Positions 15,365 to 24,419 of a stretch of DNA of 43,482 nucleotides are shown here, piece by piece. The translations under genes were made by a program, and so were the position numbers. Source of the stretch: Acidimicrobiaceae bacterium (lineage in GTDB: Bacteria; Actinomycetota; Acidimicrobiia; Acidimicrobiales; Aldehydirespiratoraceae); the NCBI GenBank assembly GCA_009844405.1, contig VYBO01000062.1, positions 7,353 through 50,834 of the forward strand, in the 5' to 3' direction. Every line of letters starts with the position of its first letter. Position 1 is the stretch's first letter. The notes under the pieces are model-generated. The model did no database searches and was not told the origin of the DNA. It saw only the letters and a list, made by a program, of their open reading frames with translations.

Positions 15365-16752
15365 GGCCGCCCGGAAGCCGAGCGGGCAAGCCCGCGGCCG
15401 GCGACCCGTTCGAGGTGCCGCCGTCGCTGCTCCTGGCCGGGTTCGGCGCGGCCAACCAGGCGGCAGCCCGGGCACTGATGGCGCGGGGACACGGCCTAAT
15501 CGTCTTCGATGACCGTGGAGATCCCGACGTGGCGGCGGCCGCCGCGTCTTGCGGGCTGGACCTGGAGGTCGCCCCCGACGGCCGGCGCCTGGTCGACCTG
15601 GTCCGCTCGGTGGGCGCCGTGATCCCCACGCCGGGCATGCCGGAGCACCACCCGGTCCTGGCGGCCGCCACGAGCCTCGGCGTGCCCACCGCCAGCGAGT
15701 TCGACCTGGCCGGCGCCTGGGACTCCCGGCCCATCGCGGCCGTCACCGGAACCAGCGGCAAGACCACGGTCACCGAGATGATCGTGGCCGCGCTGGAATG
15801 CTCGGGCGTCGGCGCGGTGGCGGCCGGCAACAACGATCTGCCGCTGGTGAGCGCCGTCGAGCGGACCGACGTCGAGGTTTTCGTGGTCGAGGCCTCGTCG
15901 TTCCGTCTCAGCCACAGCCGCCGCTTCGAGGCGGACGCCGCCTGCTGGCTCAACTTCGCGCCCGACCATCTCGACGTGCACTCCGACGCCGCGTCGTACG
16001 AGGCGGCCAAGGCCCGGCTGTGGCAGTGCCTGCCTCCCACGGGGACCGCGGTCGCCAACCGGCGGGACCCCACCGTCATGAGCCACCTGCGGGACGACCG
16101 GGCCGCATCGACGTTCTCTGACGAGGGCCGGGCGGACTGGTGGAGCGGCGCCGGTGTGCTGACCGGACCGGACGGCCCGATCATGGCCGTCGGCGAGCTG
16201 CGCCGGTCCATGCCCCATGACATCGCCAATGCCCTCGCCGCGGCGGCCACTGCCACGCTGGTGGGCGCCACCGCCGAGGGAGTGGCGGCCGGGCTGCGCG
16301 CCTACGAGCCTGGAGCCCACCGCGTCCAGCGGGTCGCCACCATCGAAGACGTGACCTTCTACGACGACTCCAAGGCCACCACTCCCCACGCCACCGTCGC
16401 GGCCCTGCGGTCCTTCGACACGGCAGTGCTCATCGCCGGAGGCCGCAACAAGGGCCTCGACCTTCGGAGACTGCGCGACGCGGCCGACCGGGTGAGCTGC
16501 GTAGTGGCCTTCGGCGAGGCTGCCGACGAGGTGGCCGAGGTCTTCGCGTCCGACAGACCGGTGTTGATGGCCGAGGACATGACCGAGGCCGTGGAACTCG
16601 CCGCGACCGCGGCCAAGCCGGGGACAGCCGTGCTCCTGTCGCCGGCCTGCGCCTCCTTCGACGGCTACTCCGGCTACGCGGCGCGCGGCGAGGACTTCGC
16701 CCGGGCCGTGAACGCCAGGGCCCGCCCGACCAGCGAGGCGGCATCCAGGTGA
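15361..16752 (+). CDS. murD: UDP-MurNAc-L-Ala:D-glutamate ligase MurD
   Basis: The 463-residue Mur ligase has an N-terminal Rossmann-like substrate domain (LLAGFGAANQAAARAL), ATP loop VTGTSGKTTVTEM (about 128-140), NFAPDHLDVHSD in the central domain, and the C-terminal VTFYDDSKATTPHATVAAL plus GGRNKGLDLRRL signatures of MurD. It adds D-Glu to UDP-MurNAc-L-Ala in the cytoplasm. Start ATG overlaps the mraY stop; stop overlaps the GTG of ftsW. Confidence 0.95.
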   Translation: MRPPGSRAGKPAAGDPFEVPPSLLLAGFGAANQAAARALMARGHGLIVFDDRGDPDVAAAAASCGLDLEVAPDGRRLVDLVRSVGAVIPTPGMPEHHPVLAAATSLGVPTASEFDLAGAWDSRPIAAVTGTSGKTTVTEMIVAALECSGVGAVAAGNNDLPLVSAVERTDVEVFVVEASSFRLSHSRRFEADAACWLNFAPDHLDVHSDAASYEAAKARLWQCLPPTGTAVANRRDPTVMSHLRDDRAASTFSDEGRADWWSGAGVLTGPDGPIMAVGELRRSMPHDIANALAAAATATLVGATAEGVAAGLRAYEPGAHRVQRVATIEDVTFYDDSKATTPHATVAALRSFDTAVLIAGGRNKGLDLRRLRDAADRVSCVVAFGEAADEVAEVFASDRPVLMAEDMTEAVELAATAAKPGTAVLLSPACASFDGYSGYAARGEDFARAVNARARPTSEAASR

Positions 16753-17951
16753 TCGTGACCGAGCGCACCCGCGCCCGCCGGCAGGCGCTCGTCGAGGCCC
16801 GGGCCCGTCACGCCAGCGCCAGAATCCCGCCCGACGGCCGCGGCCCCAAGCCGCCGATCGGCCGCCGCACCGGACTGTTCATGGTGCTGTTCCTGGCGTC
16901 GGGGTCCCTGGTGCTGCTGGGCCTCGTGATGGCGCTGTCGGCCACCGCCGCGCCGAGCCTGTCGGGGACCGACTCGGCTTGGTCGCTGTTCAAGAGCCAG
17001 GCCATGTGGCTGGGCGTGGGCATTTTGGCCCTGCTGGTGCTGCTCCGCATCGACTACCACCATTGGAAGCGGCTCGCGCCCATGGGCCTGGGCGTGTCCG
17101 TACTGCTGCTGGCGCTCACCGCAATTCCCAGCGTCGGTTTGAGCGCCAACGGCGCCCGGCGCTGGCTCGGCGCGGGCCCTGTGGTGTTCCAGCCCTCGGA
17201 GTTGGCCAAGGTCGCCTTCGTGGTGTTCGTGGCCGACCTGCTGTCCAGGCCCGACCGGCACATGGAGGACGCCCGGGCGACATTGCAGCCCGTCGTGATG
17301 CTGACCGGCGGGATGGCCGGGCTGCTGATGCTGCAGCCCCACCTGGGCACAACGCTCCTGCTCGTCGGGGTGGCCGTGACGATGCTCTACTTCGCCGGGG
17401 CCCGGCTCATCCATCTGCTGGCTGTCACCGTGGTCGGGGCGGGGCTGACCGCGATGCTCATCGCCTACTCGCCTTGGCGCAGAGACCGCATGCTCGGCTT
17501 CCTGGACCCCTGGGCCGACCCCTACGGCAACGGCTACCAGACACTGAAGTCTCTCCACGCCATGGCCTCCGGCGGCGTCGACGGGCTGGGGCTCGGAGCG
17601 GGCCGCGCCAAGTGGGGCTTCCTGCCCTACGCCCATACCGACTTCATTTTCGCGGTCATCGGCGAGGAGCTCGGGATGATCGGCTCCCTGTTCGTCGTGA
17701 TCCTGTTCGCGGCGATCTCCGCCGCCGGCCTCGGCGTGGCGCTGCGAGCCCCGGACCGGTTCGGAATGCTCCTGGCGGTGGGGGTCACGGCCTGGATGCT
17801 GCTGCAGGCCGCGCTCAACATCGGTGCGGTGCTCGCCATCTTTCCCGTCGTGGGGATCACGCTGCCCCTGCTCTCCTTCGGCGGGACGTCGCTGGTGGCG
17901 ACGCTGGCCGCGATGGGGGTGCTGCTCAACGTGGCGAGACAGATCCGATGA
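16749..17951 (+). CDS. ftsW: Septal peptidoglycan glycosyltransferase FtsW
   Basis: The 400-residue SEDS-family membrane protein polymerises lipid II at the septum with FtsI. Signatures include GARRWLGAGPVVFQPSELAK, the DPWADPYGNGYQTLKSLHAM extracellular loop, AKWGFLPYAHTDFIFAVIGEELG and the final LPLLSFGGTSLVATLAAMG. A basic N-terminal tail of about 35 residues precedes the first transmembrane helix. The GTG start overlaps the murD stop and the stop overlaps the murG start. Confidence 0.95.
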   Translation: MIVTERTRARRQALVEARARHASARIPPDGRGPKPPIGRRTGLFMVLFLASGSLVLLGLVMALSATAAPSLSGTDSAWSLFKSQAMWLGVGILALLVLLRIDYHHWKRLAPMGLGVSVLLLALTAIPSVGLSANGARRWLGAGPVVFQPSELAKVAFVVFVADLLSRPDRHMEDARATLQPVVMLTGGMAGLLMLQPHLGTTLLLVGVAVTMLYFAGARLIHLLAVTVVGAGLTAMLIAYSPWRRDRMLGFLDPWADPYGNGYQTLKSLHAMASGGVDGLGLGAGRAKWGFLPYAHTDFIFAVIGEELGMIGSLFVVILFAAISAAGLGVALRAPDRFGMLLAVGVTAWMLLQAALNIGAVLAIFPVVGITLPLLSFGGTSLVATLAAMGVLLNVARQIR

Positions 17952-19102
17952 GCGGAACCTGGGCGCTCATAGCGGGCGGCGGCACGGCGGGCCACGTGCT
18001 TCCGGGCATCAGCATCGCCCGCGAGATCACCGGCCGGGGCGCCCCCCAGCACGCCGTGCACTTCGTCGGCAGCGCCCGCGGCGTCGAGACGCGGCTGGTG
18101 GCCGAGGCCGGGTTCGCTCTCACCGCGCTGCCCGGACGGGGTCTGAGGCGCGGGTTCTCGCCATCGAGTCTGGCCGCCAACGCAGCCGCGGCCGCCGAAC
18201 TCGCCGGGGCTTTCGTACAGGCGATGCGCGAGCTGAGGCGCCGCAAGCCTGCCGTCGTGGTGGGGCTGGGCGGCTATGCCTCGGTCGCTGTCGGCGTGGC
18301 TGCCGCCTTGTTGCGTGTGCCTCTGGTGGTCACCGAACAGAACGCGGTACCCGGTCTGGCCAACCGGCTGTTGAGCCCGCTGGCGGCCGGTGCGGCCACG
18401 GCCTTCGAGGACACCGGCCTGCGCCGAGCCTCGTGGACGGGCAATCCGGTGCGGGCCGAAGTGCTGGCCGCGGACCGTTCGGCGGGACGGCCCGCGGCCC
18501 GGGCCGCTCTGGGCGTCGGCGATGAGCGCCGGCTGGTGGCGGTCTTCGGAGGCTCGCTCGGGGCCCGCACGATCAACGAGGCGGTCGCCGGGGCGCTGGA
18601 CCTGTGGCGGGACAGACGCGATCTCCATATTCGCCATATCACGGGGCGTCGCGACTACGAGGACCTGTCGGCCCGCACGTCTGCGGCGCCGGCGCGATCC
18701 GTCCACTACGACCTGGTCGCCTACGAGGACGACATGGCAACGGTGTACGCCGCCGCCGACCTGGTCGTGAGCCGGGCGGGAGCCACCACCGTCGCCGAAC
18801 TGGCCGCCGTGGGGATGCCGGCTGTGCTGGTGCCCCTTCCGGGCGCGCCCGGCGACCATCAGACCGCCAATGCACGGAGGCTCGCGGCCGCGGGCGGTGC
18901 TGTGCTGGTCAGCGACGGCGAGCTCGACGCAGCCCGGCTGGTGGCCGAAGTCGACGGCTTGCTCGAGGATCCGCACCGCCTCGACTCGATGGCCGGCGCA
19001 GCCCGGTCGCTGGCCAGACCCGGGGCGGCAGGCGCCGTGGTGGACCTGATGGAGAGCTGCGCCCGGTTCCCGAGGCCGAGCGATCCGGAGGCCGCAGGAT
19101 GA
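17948..19102 (+). CDS. murG: UDP-GlcNAc:lipid I N-acetylglucosaminyltransferase MurG
   Basis: The 384-residue GT-B glycosyltransferase converts lipid I to lipid II at the inner face of the membrane. It shows the N-terminal glycine loop LIAGGGTAGHVLPGISIA, VVGLGGYASV, VTEQNAVPGLANRLL, the TGNPVR motif, FGGSLGARTIN and the UDP-GlcNAc-binding VVSRAGATTVAELAAVG with GDHQTANA. Start overlaps ftsW; stop overlaps murC. Confidence 0.96.
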   Translation: MSGTWALIAGGGTAGHVLPGISIAREITGRGAPQHAVHFVGSARGVETRLVAEAGFALTALPGRGLRRGFSPSSLAANAAAAAELAGAFVQAMRELRRRKPAVVVGLGGYASVAVGVAAALLRVPLVVTEQNAVPGLANRLLSPLAAGAATAFEDTGLRRASWTGNPVRAEVLAADRSAGRPAARAALGVGDERRLVAVFGGSLGARTINEAVAGALDLWRDRRDLHIRHITGRRDYEDLSARTSAAPARSVHYDLVAYEDDMATVYAAADLVVSRAGATTVAELAAVGMPAVLVPLPGAPGDHQTANARRLAAAGGAVLVSDGELDAARLVAEVDGLLEDPHRLDSMAGAARSLARPGAAGAVVDLMESCARFPRPSDPEAAG

Positions 19103-20493
19103 GTACGGTGGATCTCTCGGTTCCCACCTCCATCCACGTGATCGGCGCGGGCGGCGCCGGGATGGGCGCCATCGCGTCGGTGCTGCGGTCCATGGGCCAC
19201 CAGGTGACGGGATCGGACCTGCGCGACGGTCCGGTGGTGGCCAGGCTCCGCGCCGAGGGTGTGCCTGTCGCCATCGGCCACGATCCGGCCAACCTCGGCG
19301 ACGCGGCGGTGGCAGCCGTCTCCTCGGCCATCCGCGACAGCAATCCGGAGGTCCGCGCCGCGCTGGAGCGCGGCGTCCCGGTGGTGAGGCGCGGCGAGAT
19401 CCTGCCCGCCATCGCCTCCGGCCGCCGGACCATCGCGGTGGCGGGCACGCACGGCAAGACCACGACCAGTTCGATGCTGGCCCTGGCGCTGGTGGAAGCC
19501 GGTCTCAGCCCGTCGTTCATCATCGGCGGCGACGTCAACGAGGTCGGCACCGGCGCCATGTGGGACGCCGGCGAGTGGTTCGTGGTCGAGGCCGACGAGA
19601 GCGACCACACCTTCCTCTCCCTCGACCCCGAAGTGGCGCTGGTGACCAGCGTCGAGTCCGACCACCTCGAGACCTACCAGAACTCGGCGGCTGCGCTGGC
19701 CGAGGCCTTCGAGCAGTTCCTGTCCTCGTCCCGCCACCGGATCGTGTGCGCGGACGACGCGGGCGCGGCCCGGCTGGGCGCCGCCGTCGGCGCGACGACG
19801 TACGGCACCCACCCCGGCGCCGACTTCCGCATGGTGGACGTCTCGCTGAAGATGCCCTCATGTGAATTCGAGCTGTGGTCCGGAGAGACGAGACTGGGAC
19901 GCGTGACGCTGCCGACCCCGGGCCTGCACAACGCCCTCAATGCAACCGCGGCGATCGTGGCCGCCCTAACGGCCGGTTCGTCGTTTGCCGATACGGCCCG
20001 AGCGCTGGCCCGTTTCGGCGGGGTGGCTCGGCGCTTCGAGTTCCGCGGCGACGCCGCCGGCATCACGTTCGTGGACGATTACGCCCACCTTCCCAGTGAG
20101 GTCGCGGCCGCGCTCGCCGCGTCCCGGACCGGCGACTGGCGCAGGGTGGTGTGCGTGTTCCAGCCCCACCGGTACAGCCGCGTCGCCTCCGTCGGCTCGG
20201 ACTTCGCCGATTCCTTCGTCGAGGCCGACCATCTCGTGCTCACCGGGATCTACCCGTCGGGCGAGGCGCCCCGGCCCGGCGTGACCTCGAAGATCGTCCT
20301 GGACGCAGTGCTCGACGCACATCCGTGGTCGTCGGTGACCTGGCTTCCGAGGCTCGACGAGGTCGCAGACTGGCTGGAGGCCCGGCTGCGCCCCGGCGAT
20401 CTGTGCCTGACGCTCGGAGCCGGCGACCTGACCTCGACGCCCGACGTGGTGATGGAGCGACTGGAGGCCGAGCGGATAGGGAGCGATTCGTGA
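19099..20493 (+). CDS. murC: UDP-N-acetylmuramate:L-alanine ligase MurC
   Basis: The 464-residue Mur ligase adds L-Ala to UDP-MurNAc. It has the N-terminal HVIGAGGAGMGAIASVL loop, ATP loop VAGTHGKTTTSSM (about 114-126), the metal/ATP segment VEADESDHTFL, SVESDHLETY, GVARRFEFRG, and the C-terminal FVDDYAHLPSEV plus FQPHRYSR motifs of MurC. Start overlaps murG. Unlike the other junctions upstream, the following gap to murB is 79 bp and is filled by a reverse copy of the dispersed repeat. Confidence 0.96.
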   Translation: MSTVDLSVPTSIHVIGAGGAGMGAIASVLRSMGHQVTGSDLRDGPVVARLRAEGVPVAIGHDPANLGDAAVAAVSSAIRDSNPEVRAALERGVPVVRRGEILPAIASGRRTIAVAGTHGKTTTSSMLALALVEAGLSPSFIIGGDVNEVGTGAMWDAGEWFVVEADESDHTFLSLDPEVALVTSVESDHLETYQNSAAALAEAFEQFLSSSRHRIVCADDAGAARLGAAVGATTYGTHPGADFRMVDVSLKMPSCEFELWSGETRLGRVTLPTPGLHNALNATAAIVAALTAGSSFADTARALARFGGVARRFEFRGDAAGITFVDDYAHLPSEVAAALAASRTGDWRRVVCVFQPHRYSRVASVGSDFADSFVEADHLVLTGIYPSGEAPRPGVTSKIVLDAVLDAHPWSSVTWLPRLDEVADWLEARLRPGDLCLTLGAGDLTSTPDVVMERLEAERIGSDS

Positions 20494-20496
20494 GGG

Positions 20497-20550
20497 CCCT
20501 AGCGAAACCGTGGCCCGAGCGGCGGGTGAGCGCAGGGAACAGGAGCGGGA
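20497..20550 (-). repeat. Dispersed intergenic repeat, copy 3 (reverse) between murC and murB
   Basis: Read on the minus strand the segment gives CCGCTCCTGTTCCCTGCGCT, then CACCCGCCGCTCGGGCCACG, closely matching the copies at 62-110, 22400-22470 and 29254-29330. It occupies almost the whole murC-murB gap inside an operon otherwise held together by overlapping codons. Confidence 0.75.
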
Positions 20551-20572
20551 TTGACGAGGCTGGGGTCGGAGG

Positions 20573-21532
20573 ATGAGCGCAGCCGTGCGACACGCGCTCG
20601 CCGACCTCGAGCGGCGGCTGGCCTCCTCGGCTCTGGGACCGTCGCTGCAGAAGGACTACGGCCTGGCCCCCCACACCACCTACCGGGTCGGCGGACCGGC
20701 CCGCCTCTTCGTCACGGTGAACGACCTCGCCGAACTGGAGGCGCTGGCCGCCATCGTCTCCGACCTCGCGGGAACCGTCCCACCCGTCCCGGTGCTGGTG
20801 GTGGGGCGGGGGTCCAACCTGCTGGTGGCCGACCGCGGCTTCGACGGCCTGGCCGTCGCCCTCGGCGCCCGGCTGGCACGGTTCGAGGTCGACGGCCCGG
20901 CGGTCAGCGCTTCCGGTGGCGCTCTGCTCCCGGTCGTCGCCCGCGCCTCGGTCGAGGCCGGGCTGACCGGCTTCGAGTGGGCGGTGGGGGTGCCCGGCAC
21001 GGTCGGTGGAGCGGTGAGGATGAACGCGGGCGGGCACGGATCGGACATGTCCGAGTCGCTCGTCGACGCGGTCGTCGTCGATCTTCGTCGCGGCGACACG
21101 ACCGTCCGCGCCGCGGCCGATCTGCGTCTCGGATACCGCACCAGCATCATCGCCGCTCACCAGGTCGTCGCATCAGCAAGGCTGAAGTTGAGGCTCGGAG
21201 ATCGGGAGGATTCGAGAGCTGAACTGACCGAGATCGTGCACTGGCGCCGGACCAACCAGCCGGGAGGGCGCAACTCCGGGTCGGTCTTCACCAATCCCGG
21301 GAACGCGCCCGCCGGCGAGCTCATCGAGTCCGCCGGTGCTAAGGGCCTGCGAATCGGCACGGCCGAGGTGTCGGCGAAGCACGCCAACTTCATCCAGTCC
21401 GACGAGGGAGGGCATGCCTCCGACATAGTCGAGGTGATGCGGGAGGTGCGCCGCCGCGTCAGGGAGGCTCACGGCGTGGAGCTGCCGGCGGAGACCCGCC
21501 TCGTGGGCTTCGAACCTTGGGAGCTGCCGTGA
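20573..21532 (+). CDS. murB: UDP-N-acetylenolpyruvoylglucosamine reductase MurB
   Basis: The 319-residue FAD enzyme reduces enolpyruvyl-UDP-GlcNAc to UDP-MurNAc. Motifs are the N-terminal APHTTYRVGGPARLFV, FAD-binding VVGRGSNLLVADRGFDG, GFEWAVGVPGTVGGAVRMNAGGHG, the SGSVFTNP catalytic Ser region and KGLRIGTAEVSAKHANFI; this is the type I arrangement with a Tyr loop (LGYRTSII). The ATG at 20573 lies only one base after GGAGG; a GTG at 20585 in the same frame is a possible alternative. The stop overlaps ftsQ. Confidence 0.94.
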   Translation: MSAAVRHALADLERRLASSALGPSLQKDYGLAPHTTYRVGGPARLFVTVNDLAELEALAAIVSDLAGTVPPVPVLVVGRGSNLLVADRGFDGLAVALGARLARFEVDGPAVSASGGALLPVVARASVEAGLTGFEWAVGVPGTVGGAVRMNAGGHGSDMSESLVDAVVVDLRRGDTTVRAAADLRLGYRTSIIAAHQVVASARLKLRLGDREDSRAELTEIVHWRRTNQPGGRNSGSVFTNPGNAPAGELIESAGAKGLRIGTAEVSAKHANFIQSDEGGHASDIVEVMREVRRRVREAHGVELPAETRLVGFEPWELP

Positions 21533-22356
21533 GCGCAGTGACCGTCGACCCGCGCATGAAGGCCCGCCGGGTCGCCGTTCTGCGCGCCGAGGGACGCCGC
21601 CGCCTGCGGATCCTCCTGGTGGCGCTGGGCGTCGCTCTGGCCGCCGCGGCGGCCTGGGGCGTCAGCCTCACGCCGCTGCTGGACGTGGACCGGATGGCGG
21701 TCTCCGGCGCCGATCCGGCCGAGCGGGCCGAGATCATCGAGAGTGCGCAGCTTTCGGTCGGGACGCCCATGGTGTTCCTCGACGTCGACGACGCTCAGAG
21801 GTCCATCGCCGCGTTGCCCTGGGTCAGGTCGGCCCGGGTGTGGAGGGACTGGCCCGCCACGGTGCGCATCGCGGTGGAGCGCCGCGTGCCGGCCGCAGTG
21901 GTCCCCGCCAGGGGCGGACGCACGGCCCTGGTCGACGCCCACGGATACGCGATCGGCTGGGGGCCGGGACCGGCCGGGCCGGATGCGCAGGCCGGCGACG
22001 CCGACCCGGCCGGCGGGTCGCCGGTGGCCGGGCTGCCCCATGTGTCGGTGCCGTTCTCCGGGCGGCTCGGCGACATCCACACCTCCGCCGACGGGCCGCT
22101 CGCCGTCGTCGCCGCCATGCCTGACGATCTGCGCGCCTGGGTGGAGACCGTCACCCTCGAGCAGGGCCAGAACCGGATGGGCCTGGAACTGATCGGCGGC
22201 GCGACCGCGGTACTGGGCGATCCCGTCCTGATCGATGCCAAGGTCAGTGCGCTGCGAGCCGTGCTTGCCGCCGCCGACTTGGCATGCATCACCACGATCG
22301 ACGTGACCATGCCCGACCTCGCCACCGTGACCCGCCATCACCCCTGCCGGCCCTAG
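21529..22356 (+). CDS. ftsQ: Cell division protein FtsQ
   Basis: The 275-residue bitopic protein has a basic cytoplasmic segment (KARRVAVLRAEGRRRLR), a transmembrane helix (about 29-50), a POTRA domain (about 53-122: LDVDRMAVSGADPAERAEI through ARVWRDWPATVRIAVERRVP) and the beta domain. It links FtsL/FtsB to FtsWI. GTG 21529 is chosen because it overlaps the murB stop (GTGA) and follows a GGGAG ribosome site at correct spacing. A Gly/Pro/Asp-rich insertion (about 155-170) interrupts the beta domain. Confidence 0.9.
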   Translation: MSAVTVDPRMKARRVAVLRAEGRRRLRILLVALGVALAAAAAWGVSLTPLLDVDRMAVSGADPAERAEIIESAQLSVGTPMVFLDVDDAQRSIAALPWVRSARVWRDWPATVRIAVERRVPAAVVPARGGRTALVDAHGYAIGWGPGPAGPDAQAGDADPAGGSPVAGLPHVSVPFSGRLGDIHTSADGPLAVVAAMPDDLRAWVETVTLEQGQNRMGLELIGGATAVLGDPVLIDAKVSALRAVLAAADLACITTIDVTMPDLATVTRHHPCRP

Positions 22357-22399
22357 CCCGGCATGGCCCCTGCGGACCGTCATCACGGTTCTCTCCCCG

Positions 22400-22470
22400 T
22401 GGTTCCAGCTCTTGTTCGCTGCGACCTGAGGGCCGCTCGGGCCACGGCCCCGCCCCGTATGGGCCGGGTC
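22400..22470 (+). repeat. Dispersed intergenic repeat, copy 4 upstream of ftsZ
   Basis: The segment reads GGTTCCAGCTCTTGTTCGCT, then GCGACCTGAGGGCCGCTCGG, then GCCACGGCCC and CCGTATGGGCC. It shares its centre with the other copies and its GTATGGG tail with the copy at 7797. It lies between the ftsQ stop and the probable ftsZ promoter. Confidence 0.75.
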
Positions 22471-22492
22471 GCCCGTCTATCCGCGGGGCCTC

Positions 22493-22522
22493 TAAGATGA
22501 ATTGAAGGTTCAAACCGGGAGG
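22493..22522 (+). promoter_or_regulatory. Candidate ftsZ promoter and leader
   Basis: TAAGAT (22493-22498) fits a -10 element, though no good -35 is visible. Just downstream lies the palindrome TTGAA-GG-TTCAA (22502-22513), which could be an operator or short leader hairpin, then GGGAGG (22517-22522), 11 bases from the ftsZ ATG. ftsZ probably has its own transcript in addition to read-through from the dcw operon. Confidence 0.35.
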
Positions 22523-22533
22523 TTGACGCAGCG

Positions 22534-23658
22534 ATGGCCGACCCTCACAACTACCTCGCCGTCATCAGGGTGATCGGAGTCGGTGGCGGCGGCGTCAATG
22601 CCGTCAACCGCATGATCGACGCCGGCCTCAAGGGAGTTGAGTTCATCGCGGCCAACACCGACGCGCAGGCCCTCGCCATGAGCGACGCCGACGTCCGGAT
22701 CGACCTCGGCAAGAACTTGACGAGAGGCCTGGGCGCGGGCAGCAATCCCGAGGTGGGCAAGCAGGCAGCCGAAGACCACGTCGACGAGATCCGCGAGTCC
22801 CTCAACGGATCGGACATGGTGTTCATAACCGTGGGCAAGGGCGGCGGAACCGGAACCGGCGCAGCGCCGGTGGTGGCCGAGGTGGCCAAGAGCTCCGGCG
22901 CGCTCACCATCGGAGTGGTGACGCGGCCGTTCAGCTTCGAGGGAGCCCGGCGATCGGTGCAGGCCGACGAAGGCATCCAACGTCTCAAGGAGAAGGTCGA
23001 CACGCTGATCGTCATCCCCAACGATCGGCTGATCGCGATCGCCGACGAGAAGACCTCAATGCTCAACGCCTTCCGCATGGCCGACGAGGTCCTGATGCAG
23101 GGCGTGGGAGGGATCACCAACCTCATCACCACCCCCGGGCTCATCAACACGGACTTCGCCGACGTCAGGACCGTGCTGACCGAGGCCGGCAGCGCGCTGA
23201 TGGGCATGGGCGCCGCCAGCGGCGAGGGCCGGGCCGTCGCCGCGGCACGGGCCGCCATCTCCAGCCCGCTGCTCGAATCCTCGATCGACCGGTCGCAAGG
23301 AGTGCTGCTCAACATCTCCGGCGCGTCGAGCCTCGGCCTGATGGAAGTGAACGAAGCGGCCGAGATAGTGCAGTCGGTGGCGCACCAGGACGCCAACATC
23401 ATCTTCGGAACCGTGATCGACGACGCCCTCGGGGACGAGGTCAGGGTCACGGTGATAGCCGCGGGTTTCGAGAGCGACCGGCAGGGGTACGGGGGCAGCG
23501 CCGCCCAGCGCCGCTCCCGGCGAGAGGACCGTCCGGGAAGGCGAGCCGGCTCGGGGGAGGGGATGCAGATCGCCGACGTCTTCGCGACGAGCGATTCGCA
23601 CTCCCCGGTCGGCGTCGACCTCAACGACGAGTTCGATGTTCCCGACTTCCTGAGATGA
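22534..23658 (+). CDS. ftsZ: Cell division GTPase FtsZ
   Basis: The 374-residue tubulin homologue forms the division ring. It contains [15 protein letters not shown], the tubulin signature [10 protein letters not shown] (about 103-112), NDRL, the T7-loop region [14 protein letters not shown], and the C-terminal peptide [10 protein letters not shown] that binds partners such as SepF and FtsW. Length and motifs are complete. SepF, YggT and DivIVA follow within 4 kb, the usual actinobacterial neighbourhood. Confidence 0.97.
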   Translation: MADPHNYLAVIRVIGVGGGGVNAVNRMIDAGLKGVEFIAANTDAQALAMSDADVRIDLGKNLTRGLGAGSNPEVGKQAAEDHVDEIRESLNGSDMVFITVGKGGGTGTGAAPVVAEVAKSSGALTIGVVTRPFSFEGARRSVQADEGIQRLKEKVDTLIVIPNDRLIAIADEKTSMLNAFRMADEVLMQGVGGITNLITTPGLINTDFADVRTVLTEAGSALMGMGAASGEGRAVAAARAAISSPLLESSIDRSQGVLLNISGASSLGLMEVNEAAEIVQSVAHQDANIIFGTVIDDALGDEVRVTVIAAGFESDRQGYGGSAAQRRSRREDRPGRRAGSGEGMQIADVFATSDSHSPVGVDLNDEFDVPDFLR

Positions 23659-23708
23659 CCTCGACCCCGGAGCCGACCATCAAGCGATAGCCGCAGAGCG
23701 GGCGTGAA

Positions 23709-24419
23709 GTGATCGAGCGGCTGGTCCCGGCGGGCGAGGGCCTGGTCGCCCGGATCCGCTTCTCCCAGAGATCCGACGGCGACTTTCGCTGCGACCTCGA
23801 CGGAGACTCGAGCCCGGACCGTCGCAGCCGCCTCGAGCGCAGGCGCCAAGGGTTGATGGGCGGGCCGTGGACGTGGCTCAGGCAGGTTCACGGCGCCGAG
23901 GTCGTGGCCGTGACCGAGCCGGGCGGCGGGGCGGGGTCCGTGGCCGACGGGGCAGTGACCGCGGCGCCTGCGGCCGTCCTCGCCCTCCACACCGCCGATT
24001 GCGCGCCCGTCGTGGTGGTGGGGAACGGCGCGGTGGGCGTGGCCCACGCAGGCTGGCGGGGCATCGTGGCCGGCGTCGTCACCGAGGTGGTCCGGGTCAT
24101 GCGCGACCTGCCGGCGCGTTCGGGCGGAACCGGTCTCCGAGCGGTCGTGGGCCCGTTGATCAGACCCTCGGCGTACGAGTTCGGCCCGGCGGAGCTGGCC
24201 GCGGTGGCCGGCGCGGCCCGCCGTGACGTCGGCAGCGTCACGTCCTGGGGCACGCCCGCCCTCGATCTCGCCGCGGCGGTGCGGGGCGCGCTGGGCACGG
24301 CCGGGGTGGGCGAGGTGGAGGACCTCGGATTCGACACGGCCCACGAGTCCTTCTTCTCCCACCGGGTCCGCGGCGAGCTCGCCCGGCAGGCGACCACCGT
24401 CCGGCTGGAGCGCGCATGA
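23709..24419 (+). CDS. pgeF: Peptidoglycan editing factor PgeF (YfiH/DUF152 family)
   Basis: The 236-residue protein keeps the zinc-binding residues of the family: H61 (WLRQVHGAEV), C98 (HTADCAP) and H113 (GVAHAGWRG). YfiH proteins are multi-copper-oxidase-like or purine-nucleoside-acting enzymes; in Escherichia coli the protein removes wrong amino acids from peptidoglycan precursors. The usual GPsIGpCCYEV motif reads GPLIRPSAYEFG, lacking both cysteines. The GTG start is the first codon compatible with the family N-terminus; it overlaps the next gene at its stop. Confidence 0.88.
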   Translation: MIERLVPAGEGLVARIRFSQRSDGDFRCDLDGDSSPDRRSRLERRRQGLMGGPWTWLRQVHGAEVVAVTEPGGGAGSVADGAVTAAPAAVLALHTADCAPVVVVGNGAVGVAHAGWRGIVAGVVTEVVRVMRDLPARSGGTGLRAVVGPLIRPSAYEFGPAELAAVAGAARRDVGSVTSWGTPALDLAAAVRGALGTAGVGEVEDLGFDTAHESFFSHRVRGELARQATTVRLERA

